From positions 1-12,725 of the forward strand of contig DATLAN010000077.1 of NCBI GenBank assembly GCA_035527455.1: a stretch of 12,725 nt of DNA, read 5' to 3'. The translations under genes and the position numbers were made by a program. Every line of letters begins with the position of its first letter. Within the stretch, counting starts at the first letter, position 1. The DNA is from DATLAN01 sp035527455. GTDB lineage: Bacteria; Planctomycetota; Planctomycetia; Pirellulales; Thermoguttaceae. This document shows, piece by piece, positions 1-5,995 of the stretch. The notes below the pieces were generated by a model that had not been told where the DNA came from, did not search any database, and saw only the letters and a list, made by a program, of their open reading frames with translations.

Positions 1-1
1 C

Positions 2-493
2 GATCGCGTCACGATCACCTGGGCCGACGGCGCGATCCGCAACCAGTGGCTTGAAGTGACGGTGCTGGCCGAGCGGACGGGCCTGCCGGCCGACGACGTG
101 TTCTATTTCGGCAACGCAGTGGCCGAGTCGGGCAACTCGCCATCGGACGCCCAGGTCACCATCATCGATTTGCTCCTGGCGCGGAACAACCCGCGGAGCT
201 TCCTGGACCCTGCGGAGATCGACTTCGCTTACGACCACAACCGCGACGCCCGGGTGAACTCGACGGACGTATTGTTGGCCCGGAACAATCAAACGAGTTT
301 CTTGGATGCGTTGCGGCTGATTGATCTTACCGGTGCCGCGGCCGACGAGCCCGCCATGATGCCGGCTGCCTTGCCATACAGTCTGGCTTGGCTGCATAAA
401 ATCGACTTCGTTCGTGAGACAAACCGACCATCCAAGGAGCCCAACGCGGCCAGCGATGCGGTGGACAAATTGCTGGCGACCTATGGGCTTTGA
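2..493 (+). CDS. C-terminal end of a large secreted protein with dockerin-like repeats (5' end outside window)
   Basis: The frame is open from the first bases of the window and stops at TGA 491-493, so only the last 163 residues are visible. A GTG at 56 is in frame, but coding continues upstream of it and it is not a likely start. After a short beta-rich stretch comes FYFGNAVAESGNSPSDAQV, then two related repeats that each contain LLARNN. The second has a calcium-loop-like pattern, DHNRDARVNSTD (233-268), with acidic or Asn residues at alternate positions as in type I dockerin and EF-hand loops. Such paired segments are common at the C-termini of very large planctomycete extracellular proteins. 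Their partner there is unknown to me and classical cellulosomes are not expected. The 40-residue tail after the repeats shows no motif I recognise. The function of the upstream catalytic or adhesive part cannot be told from here. Confidence 0.8.
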   Translation, partial: DRVTITWADGAIRNQWLEVTVLAERTGLPADDVFYFGNAVAESGNSPSDAQVTIIDLLLARNNPRSFLDPAEIDFAYDHNRDARVNSTDVLLARNNQTSFLDALRLIDLTGAAADEPAMMPAALPYSLAWLHKIDFVRETNRPSKEPNAASDAVDKLLATYGL

Positions 494-600
494 GAAACCA
501 TCGGCGTCATCGCCTTCCGGGCATATCGCCAAGTTATCGGGCGCGAAGGATCCGCCCTCAGGGTGCTCTCCACGGTGGTCTCGTTTTCGCCGAGGTGATC

Positions 601-897
601 GCCGCCGTGGAGGAGTCCCTCGACGAGTCCGAATCCACCAATCCGGAGGTGTACCGAAGCCGCTCTGGAGATCTTCGATTGGAGCCAGAATGCCGCCGAA
701 AAGTGGCGCGGTTCAAACAATGCCGCCAGACGCGAGATCCTGGAATTCGCTTGTTCGAACCGTACTTCGAGCGACGTAAGTCTAGTCCTGACAAAGAGTA
801 AGGCCTTCGACATTCTTGCCGAAGGGCTTGAAACGCAAAGAAGTCGGGGCGGCCAGATTCGAACTGGCGACTTCCTGCTCCCAAAGCAGGCGCGCTA
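601..897 (+). pseudogene. Remnant of a large serine recombinase, C-terminal end only, frameshifted
   Basis: From 656 the frame reads EAALEIFDWSQNAAEKW, then RREILEFACSNRTSSDVSL and KAFDILAEGL. This resembles the end of large serine recombinases, where a helical segment is followed by a 'LLxxxxSNCT' type strand and a 'KPFDLLAEG' ending. The segment just before it, ending TNPEVY at 654, lies in another frame, and deleting one base near 655 would join the two. No resolvase catalytic domain, zinc-ribbon or coiled-coil region is visible upstream, and the dockerin gene ends only about 110 bp before, so the gene is decayed. The frame has no stop of its own and ends at TAA 895-897 inside the tRNA-Pro gene on the other strand. 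I infer the scar of an element integrated at the tRNA 3' end. The family call is from memory of the C-terminal pattern. Confidence 0.62.
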
Positions 898-918
898 ACC
901 AGACTGCGCCACGCCCCG
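844..918 (-). tRNA. tRNA-Pro (anticodon UGG)
   Basis: The reverse strand folds into a complete cloverleaf of 75 nt. It has acceptor stem CGGGGCG/CGCCCCG (918-912 with 851-845), D arm GCGC/GCGC, anticodon stem CCTGC/GCAGG around loop TTTGGGA, a five-base variable loop AAGTC, and T arm GCCAG/CTGGC around TTCGAAT. The anticodon is TGG, and the C1-G72 pair and discriminator A fit bacterial tRNA-Pro. CCA is not encoded, since the bases after the discriminator read CTTC, so it must be added by tRNA nucleotidyltransferase. A recombinase remnant on the other strand reads into the 3' half of the gene. Confidence 0.95.
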
Positions 919-1308
919 CGAACCTCGACATCGACTATACATTCTATCGTCGCGCGCAGGAAGTCGTGAAGCCGAAAGGTCTTCGACGGTTTGCCAGATC
1001 ACAGCAACTTGCTTTCCCACCTCGAATCCACAATCGGAACCGCCCGCCCTCGGTGCGACTCTGAGCGTCGTCGAGCCAGGTCGCCCCGTCGGGTGGAGTA
1101 TCATACCTGCCAGGTGGCGACTCAGCCTTCATAGTGGGTCGGGTGCCCAATGCGACAGCGCCCAAGGGGTGGCCGCCGCATCCACTCTTGAGGCGGGCCG
1201 CGTAGATGTCGTTTCGCCCGTTGCCCGTTTGCCGTGTTGCCATCTCGCGCAAACGGCCGCATACTGATAAGATACGCAAGCACCGCATCCTGCCATCGCT
1301 TCGCGACC
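919..1308. other. 390-bp region without a recognisable gene
   Basis: This lies between the 5' end of the tRNA and the chosen start of the kinase gene. Short open frames exist on both strands, but their translations are rich in Arg, Pro and Gly, overlap each other and show no family pattern. The first 25 codons of an upstream TTG-start extension of the kinase (1234-1308) also look non-coding. The region should hold the kinase promoter and, on the other strand, the tRNA promoter. I cannot place the kinase promoter with confidence. Confidence 0.5.
941..970 (-). promoter_or_regulatory. Possible promoter of the tRNA-Pro gene
   Basis: On the - strand TTCACG (970-965) and TAGAAT (946-941) are 18 bp apart and would start transcription about 15 nt before the tRNA. 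A second -10-like hexamer, TATAGT, lies at 939-934. These are only weak matches to a housekeeping sigma consensus, and planctomycete promoters are poorly defined. Confidence 0.22.
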
Positions 1309-2889
1309 ATGACTGACCCGGGCGACAAATCCGAGCGAACACACGTCGCGGCCGATCTTTCCGACCGGCAGCTTGGCGATTTTCGCTTGTTGCGACGGCT
1401 GGGACGCGGGGCCATGGCCGACGTTTATCTGGCCGAACAGCGCGCGCTGAAACGCCGGGTGGCGGTGAAAGTGCTCAAGGTCGAGCTGGCCGACGACGGT
1501 ACCTACCTGAAGCGGTTCGAGCGGGAGGCCCAGGCCGCCGCTTCCCTGGTACACGCCAATATCGTCCAGATCTACGAAGTGGGACACATCGACGGGCTGC
1601 ACTTCATTGCCCAGGAGTACATCCGCGGCCAGAACCTCCAGCAATGGATCGGCCGTCACGGTCCGCCCGACTTGCCGCATGCCCTGTCGATCATGCGACA
1701 GGTCGCCGCCGCGTTGACCAAAGCGGCCGAGCAGGGCGTCGTCCACCGCGATATCAAGCCGGAAAACATCATGCTCACCCAGTCCGGCGAGGTCAAGGTG
1801 GCCGACTTCGGCCTGGCCCGGGTGGCTTGCCGGGAAGGCGAGGCAGTCGACCTGACGCAAATCGGCGTGACCATGGGAACGCCGCTGTACATGAGTCCCG
1901 AACAGATCCAGGGCAAGGCACTCGATTCCCGCAGCGACATCTACTCGTTCGGCGTGACCTGTTACCAGATGTTGGCCGGCTCGCCGCCCTTTACCGCCGA
2001 GACCGCGTTGGGCGTGGCCGTGCAGCACTTGAAGAAACGGCCGCCGCCGCTGGAGAGCCTCCGCTCCGACCTGCCGGCCGCGCTGTGCCGCCTGGTTCAC
2101 AAGATGCTGGCCAAGGAGCCCGACGACCGATGCCAATCGGCTCGGGACATCCTCCGCGAACTCCGCCGCATCCACCTGGAGGAGTTCCAGGACAACTGGC
2201 CGGAAGACCTGCCGGGCTGGGAGTCGACGGGTTTGGAGTTGTCGGCCGACTCGGGCGGTCAAGTCACCCGACAACTGGCCGCGTTGATGAAGACTTCGGC
2301 AACCGTTCGGACCGGCCGCCGGATGAGGCGGGCTTTCTGGGCCGGCGCGTTGGCGACGTTTCTCTTGGGCGCGGCGATCGCCTGGTTCGCTACTCGGCAG
2401 CCGCCCTTGCTGGCGGGAATACCAACTCGGGAATCGCTCGTGCAGGAACAACCGTCGGCCCTTTTGCAGTATCTTCACGCCAGCCGGATCGGCACCAAAG
2501 AAGCCTGGGAAAGCGTGATCGAGTATTTCCCCGACAAAGAGCACCTCTGCAGCCGCGCCAAGCAGCAGTTGGCCAGGATCTACCTCAGCGAAGGGGATCA
2601 CGACCGCGCGCTGATCCTCTTCGACGAGTTGGCGCTGGCGGATGAGGAAGAACGGGAGCTTCGGGCGTTCGGGCTCGCCGGGCAGTACCTCGTGCTGACC
2701 CTGTGCGGCGAGTATCCCGAAGCGGCCGTCGTCCTCGACGAATTGTCGGAGGTCGGCTTCTATCTTCGCGACCGGCAGATGCGGGAACTCGTGGAATCCG
2801 CGTTTCGCATCAACAGTTCCCAGCTCGAGGCGAGAACCGCCCTCGACCTGGAGCAGTTTTGGGACAGCCATTTCCCGGAAGACGAGTGA
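1309..2889 (+). CDS. Transmembrane Hanks-type serine/threonine protein kinase with C-terminal TPR-like region
   Basis: This encodes 526 residues from ATG 1309. The kinase domain spans about residues 25-290 and keeps the catalytic set: glycine loop LGRGAMADVY (31-40), ATP-anchoring Lys54 in VAVK, helix-C Glu73, catalytic loop HRDIKPEN (146-153), DFG 166-168 and SPE (196-198) in place of APE. It should therefore be active and phosphorylate Ser/Thr in the cytoplasm. One membrane helix follows (about 343-361), after a basic RTGRRMRR, giving an N-in, C-out topology. The outer 160 residues contain TPR-like helices around 415-480. An upstream TTG at 1234 would add 25 residues of poor character before the kinase, so ATG 1309 is preferred. 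No clear Shine-Dalgarno is seen there. The GH5 gene begins 84 bp downstream on the same strand, but nothing shows a shared function. The substrate and signal are unknown. Confidence 0.9.
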   Translation: MTDPGDKSERTHVAADLSDRQLGDFRLLRRLGRGAMADVYLAEQRALKRRVAVKVLKVELADDGTYLKRFEREAQAAASLVHANIVQIYEVGHIDGLHFIAQEYIRGQNLQQWIGRHGPPDLPHALSIMRQVAAALTKAAEQGVVHRDIKPENIMLTQSGEVKVADFGLARVACREGEAVDLTQIGVTMGTPLYMSPEQIQGKALDSRSDIYSFGVTCYQMLAGSPPFTAETALGVAVQHLKKRPPPLESLRSDLPAALCRLVHKMLAKEPDDRCQSARDILRELRRIHLEEFQDNWPEDLPGWESTGLELSADSGGQVTRQLAALMKTSATVRTGRRMRRAFWAGALATFLLGAAIAWFATRQPPLLAGIPTRESLVQEQPSALLQYLHASRIGTKEAWESVIEYFPDKEHLCSRAKQQLARIYLSEGDHDRALILFDELALADEEERELRAFGLAGQYLVLTLCGEYPEAAVVLDELSEVGFYLRDRQMRELVESAFRINSSQLEARTALDLEQFWDSHFPEDE

Positions 2890-2922
2890 CGGCCCGTACG
2901 GCGTTGGGTATCAAGTCAAAGT

Positions 2923-2961
2923 CCCCAGCCCCGAACCCCCAGCCCCGAACCCACAACCCCC
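2923..2961 (+). repeat. Short C-rich tandem repeat, period 14 bp
   Basis: CCCCAGCCCCGAAC occurs twice in a row (2923-2936, and again from 2937 with the first C shared in a run), followed by a degenerate third copy ending ACAACCCCC. It lies between the kinase stop and the ribosome-binding site of the GH5 gene. It may be a dispersed planctomycete intergenic repeat or simple slippage. Confidence 0.6.
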
Positions 2962-2968
2962 AAGGAGG
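2962..2968 (+). promoter_or_regulatory. Strong ribosome-binding site of the GH5 gene
   Basis: AAGGAGG lies 5 nt before ATG 2974. It is the best Shine-Dalgarno match in the window and fixes the start that gives a complete Tat signal. Confidence 0.85.
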
Positions 2969-2973
2969 CACGC

Positions 2974-4119
2974 ATGAATACACCAACCACCCGACGCGAG
3001 TTTCTCAAGGTCGCCGGCGCTTCGGCGGCGGCGGCGTTTGGATGTGCGGCGCCCGCGGCCGAGCCACCACCCGAGCCGGCCCGAACCGCCTTGCCGCGAT
3101 GGCGGGGATTCAACCTGCTCGGTTTCTTCCAGGCCTTCAGCCCGGGCGACCGTAGCGACGGCGTGGTCCGCCAGGACGATCTCCGCTGGATCCGCGACTG
3201 GGGGTTCGATTTCGTCCGCCTGCCGATGGACTACTGGCTGTGGGTCGATTCCGACTGGCCCACCACCCGGCGGCTGCGGCCCGACGACGTATTGAAGATC
3301 AAAGAGAGCACGCTGGAGCAGGTCGACGCCGCCGTGGACCTTTGCCGGAAGTACGGCCTGCACCTGAGCTTGAACTTCCACCGTGCGCCCGGCTACTGCA
3401 TCAACGACCCCGAGCGCGAGCCGTTCTTGCTCTGGCGGGACAAAACGGCCGAGGACGCCTTCGTCCACCACTGGGACGTGTTCGCCAAACGATACCGGGG
3501 TGTTGCGGCCTCGGACCTCAGTTTCAACCTCGTCAACGAGGCGCCCGGGCCGCGCGAGGGGTACATGTCGCGGGAAGACTACCGCCGCGTGATGACCCGT
3601 GCCACCGAGACGATCCGCCGGACCAGTCCCGACCGGCTGATCATCATCGACGGGCTGTCGGTCGGCAACGTGGTCGTCGACGAGATGATCCCGACGCGCG
3701 TGGCCCAGAGCGTCCACGGATATCGGCCGGCGCAGATCAGCCACTACCGGGCGTCCTGGGTCGACCGCAACTCGAGTTTCCCCGAGCCGACCTGGCCGTT
3801 GCTGAAGAACGACGGATCGATCCTGTTGGACCGCGCCGGCCTGGAGCGGCACTACGCGCCCTGGGGCGAGCTGGCCCGAAAGGGCATCGGCGTCCACTGC
3901 GGCGAGTGCGGCGGATACAACAAGACGCCGCACGAGGTGTTCCTTGCGTGGTTCGAGGACGTGATGGACATCCTCAAGGGCCACGGGATCGGCTATTCGC
4001 TATGGAACTTCCGCGGCTCCTTCGGCATCCTCGATTCCGGCCGCGCCGACGTCGACTACGAAGAGTTTCAGGGCCACCAGCTCGACCGCAAACTGTTGAA
4101 CATGCTGCAGAAATACTGA
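2974..4119 (+). CDS. Tat-exported glycoside hydrolase family 5 (cellulase-like) protein
   Basis: This encodes 381 residues. The N-terminus has a twin-arginine motif TRREFLK (6-12), an Ala-rich core and a possible lipobox ending at Cys24 (AFGC). The protein is thus likely folded before export and possibly lipid-anchored. The rest is a (beta/alpha)8 barrel of clan GH-A: RLPMDYW (82-88), NFHRAPGY (134-141), acid/base Glu189 in FNLVNEAP, HGY 248-250, nucleophile Glu311 in VHCGECGGY, and YSLWNFRG (341-348) on the last strands. All expected GH5 active-site positions are present, so it should be a retaining beta-glycosidase. The substrate cannot be told from sequence; cellulose, mannan and glucans are all possible. 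No carbohydrate-binding module is attached. It follows the kinase gene by 84 bp and may have its own promoter there. The 58-bp gap to convergent cysK holds only a weak 6-bp stem (4156-4161/4171-4176). Confidence 0.88.
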   Translation: MNTPTTRREFLKVAGASAAAAFGCAAPAAEPPPEPARTALPRWRGFNLLGFFQAFSPGDRSDGVVRQDDLRWIRDWGFDFVRLPMDYWLWVDSDWPTTRRLRPDDVLKIKESTLEQVDAAVDLCRKYGLHLSLNFHRAPGYCINDPEREPFLLWRDKTAEDAFVHHWDVFAKRYRGVAASDLSFNLVNEAPGPREGYMSREDYRRVMTRATETIRRTSPDRLIIIDGLSVGNVVVDEMIPTRVAQSVHGYRPAQISHYRASWVDRNSSFPEPTWPLLKNDGSILLDRAGLERHYAPWGELARKGIGVHCGECGGYNKTPHEVFLAWFEDVMDILKGHGIGYSLWNFRGSFGILDSGRADVDYEEFQGHQLDRKLLNMLQKY

Positions 4120-4177
4120 AACCAGCGCGGCACATCTTGCGGAGCAGGACGGCTGCTTTGCGGGTCTTTGGCAAAGG

Positions 4178-5137
4178 TCAGTTGGAGAACAGGCCGGTCG
4201 AGAGGTAGCGTTCCCCGAGATCGGGCAGAATCACGACGATTTGCTTGTCGCGATTTTCCTCCCGCCGACCGATCCGCAGGGCGGCCCAGGTTGCGGCACC
4301 ACAGCAGACCCCGCCGAAGATACCCTCCTCCTTTGCCAACCGGCGCGAAGTTTTCACGGCGTCCGAGTCGCTGACTTGGATGACCTCATCGAGGATATCC
4401 AGGTTCAGCACGTCGGGAATGAAGCCGGCGCCGATCCCTTCGATGGCGTGATTCCCCGGGGTCAACTCCTCGCCGGCGAGGAATTGCGAAATCACGGGGC
4501 TCTTGGCCGGTTCGACGGCGACGATGCGCAACGACGGCTTTCGCGGTTTGAGCCCCTCGCCGATGCCGGTGATGGTGCCGCCGGTTCCCACGCCGGCCAC
4601 GACCACGTCGACCGCCCCGCCGGTATCGTTCCAGATCTCTTCGGCGGTCGTCTTGCGGTGAATCTCAGGGTTTGCCGGGTTCTTGAACTGCTGGGGCATG
4701 TAATAATTCGCGTTTTCGGCGACCAGTTTCTCCGCCGCACGGACCGCCCCCGGCATGCCTTCTTCGCCGGGTGTCAGAACCAGTTCCGCCCCCAGCGCTT
4801 TCAGCAGCCGGCGTCTTTCCTGGCTCATACCCTCGGGCATGGTCACGATCAGCCGCAACCTCCGAGTGGCGCATACGTAGGCCAACCCGATGCCCGTGTT
4901 CCCGCTGGTCGGCTCCACGATGACCGTCTTCTCGCCGATCAAACCGTCGCGTTGTGCGGCGTCGATCATTGCCGTGGCGATTCGATCCTTGACGCTGCGC
5001 ATCGGGTTGGCGCTTTCCACCTTTCCCAGCACGGTCGCCACGCATCCTTCGGTGATGCGATTGAGCCGAACCAAGGGCGTGTTGCCGATACACTCCGTGA
5101 TATCCGCGTGAATGCGGCCGGGATTCGTATCAGTCAT
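4178..5137 (-). CDS. cysK: Cysteine synthase A (O-acetylserine sulfhydrylase)
   Basis: This 319-residue PLP enzyme of fold type II joins O-acetylserine and sulfide to form cysteine in the cytoplasm. Visible motifs are the substrate-side IGNTPLVRL (17-25), Schiff-base Lys50 in NPMRSVKDR, PTSGNTG (76-82) for substrate binding, the phosphate-binding GTGGT (184-188) and GIGAGFIP (234-241), typical of CysK. Length and order are normal for the family. A purine-rich GGGAGAAGG on the - strand (5154-5146) lies 8 nt before ATG 5137 and supports this start. One oddity is VCCGAA (277-282), where most CysK proteins have ISSGAA; the second Ser normally contacts the PLP ring nitrogen. It is convergent with the GH5 gene and divergent from the TPR lipoprotein gene. 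No cysE or sulfate assimilation gene is nearby. CysM or cystathionine beta-synthase-like activity is less likely. Confidence 0.93.
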   Translation of the reverse strand: MTDTNPGRIHADITECIGNTPLVRLNRITEGCVATVLGKVESANPMRSVKDRIATAMIDAAQRDGLIGEKTVIVEPTSGNTGIGLAYVCATRRLRLIVTMPEGMSQERRRLLKALGAELVLTPGEEGMPGAVRAAEKLVAENANYYMPQQFKNPANPEIHRKTTAEEIWNDTGGAVDVVVAGVGTGGTITGIGEGLKPRKPSLRIVAVEPAKSPVISQFLAGEELTPGNHAIEGIGAGFIPDVLNLDILDEVIQVSDSDAVKTSRRLAKEEGIFGGVCCGAATWAALRIGRREENRDKQIVVILPDLGERYLSTGLFSN

Positions 5138-5252
5138 TGCAGAGACCTTCTCCCGTAGATGGGCTTTCTTGGATGTGCCGCGGGGCGCTCGATCAACGTG
5201 GAGCGGTCGGACCCAACGGCACCCATCCTACCATGGTAACCTTTTTGTCCGC

Positions 5253-5368
5253 GTAGGTCAGGGCTCGCCCTGACGTGTTTCCCCACTGAAATCACGTTCG
5301 TGCGTGTTTTCCGACCGCCGGGCAAGCCGCGGCCGGCAATCCACAGGGCAGGCCCTGACCTACCTGCC
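5253..5368. repeat. Inverted-repeat pair with an internal hairpin (GTAGGTCAGGGC / GCCCTGACCTAC)
   Basis: GTAGGTCAGGGC (5253-5264) and its perfect complement GCCCTGACCTAC (5352-5363) are 87 nt apart. The left arm also folds on itself: GTCAGGGC (5257-5264) pairs with GCCCTGAC (5267-5274) across two bases. The right arm is flanked by GGCAGG (5347-5352) and CCTGCC (5363-5368). The left arm and its local hairpin look like a dispersed palindromic repeat that I associate with planctomycete intergenic regions. Two copies in opposite orientation would explain the long-range pairing. Confidence 0.65.
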
Positions 5369-5474
5369 ACCCCGAAACGCGCGGGTGGCCCACTCCCCCC
5401 CGCTCGACAAGGCGTTGCCCCGCTGTTAGACTCAAAAGGGCCTTGGCAGCTTTTCTCACTTTGGAACGAAGAAG

Positions 5475-5479
5475 AGGAG
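5475..5479 (+). promoter_or_regulatory. Ribosome-binding site that fixes the start of the TPR lipoprotein gene
   Basis: AGGAG lies 6 nt before ATG 5486. It favours this start over the in-frame upstream GTG at 5300, which would place about 60 Pro- and Arg-rich residues before the signal peptide. Confidence 0.75.
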
Positions 5480-5485
5480 TGGTTC

Positions 5486-5974
5486 ATGAGACGAATGCGC
5501 GAGTGGTTTGGGGCGAACAAGGCTCGATGGGCGGTCGTGTTGTTGGCCGCCGGGATGGTGGCCGGTTGTGGAGGCGAGTCGAAGAGCCAGAAGAGTGGGG
5601 CGAAGAAAAGCCTGTCGGTGGAGACGAAGAACTACCTGGAACTTGGCGAGAAGTACATGCTGGAAGGCAAGAGACAGCAGGCCATCGACGCTTTTTCCAG
5701 CGCCATCAAGTCCGATCCCGACTGCAAGGAAGCCTACGGTTTCCGAGCTATGCTTTATAACGAAAGCAACCAGCGCGATAAGGCATTGGCCGACTACAGC
5801 AAGGCGATCGATCTCGATCCCACGGACAACTACGCCTACGCGGAACGGGCGAAGATCTACCGAAAGATGGGCCAAACCGCCGAGGCCGATGCCGACGAAG
5901 AGAAGGCCGCGTCGCTCAGGGGCGAGGAGTGGAAAGGGCTGCGGGGAAAAGACTACGATAGGAAGAGAAAGTAG
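5486..5974 (+). CDS. Small TPR-repeat lipoprotein
   Basis: This encodes 162 residues. The N-terminus MRRMREWFGANKARW is basic, followed by the hydrophobic stretch AVVLLAAGMVAGC, whose lipobox predicts lipidation at Cys28 after cleavage by signal peptidase II. A Ser/Lys-rich linker leads to three tetratricopeptide repeats (about 47-78, 81-112 and 115-146) with the typical pattern, for example AIDAFSSAIKSDPD and ALADYSKAIDLDPTD. The C-terminus is Lys/Arg-rich and ends KDYDRKRK. TPRs are protein-binding scaffolds, so this is likely a periplasm-facing adaptor. The partner is unknown and no enzymatic motif is seen. The start at ATG 5486 is set by the signal peptide and by AGGAG 6 nt upstream. The next gene begins 21 bp after the stop, so the two are probably co-transcribed. 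Confidence 0.85.
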   Translation: MRRMREWFGANKARWAVVLLAAGMVAGCGGESKSQKSGAKKSLSVETKNYLELGEKYMLEGKRQQAIDAFSSAIKSDPDCKEAYGFRAMLYNESNQRDKALADYSKAIDLDPTDNYAYAERAKIYRKMGQTAEADADEEKAASLRGEEWKGLRGKDYDRKRK

Positions 5975-5995
5975 CCGACAAGGGGCCCCTCACTC

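Larger units (their letters stand above)
5138..5485. other. 348-bp divergent intergenic region
   Basis: This lies between the starts of cysK (-) and the TPR lipoprotein gene (+), so it should hold both promoters. It contains a palindrome TACCATGGTA (5229-5238) and the repeat pair described separately (5253-5363). Open frames reading through it give Pro- and Arg-rich translations without family features. I see no convincing gene or promoter hexamers. Confidence 0.5.

Noticed and set aside
490..801. A 103-codon open frame as a separate small gene
   Set aside because: Only its part before about 655 may be meaningful, as the upstream half of the frameshifted recombinase remnant; the rest is out of frame with the conserved segment.
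1129..2871. A 580-codon open frame on the - strand opposite the kinase gene
   Set aside because: The + strand encodes every kinase catalytic motif in order. The antisense translation shows no recognisable domain and has the low-complexity look of a shadow frame.
5300..5485. An upstream GTG start for the TPR lipoprotein
   Set aside because: It would bury the lipoprotein signal peptide behind about 60 Pro- and Arg-rich residues, and a good ribosome-binding site precedes ATG 5486.
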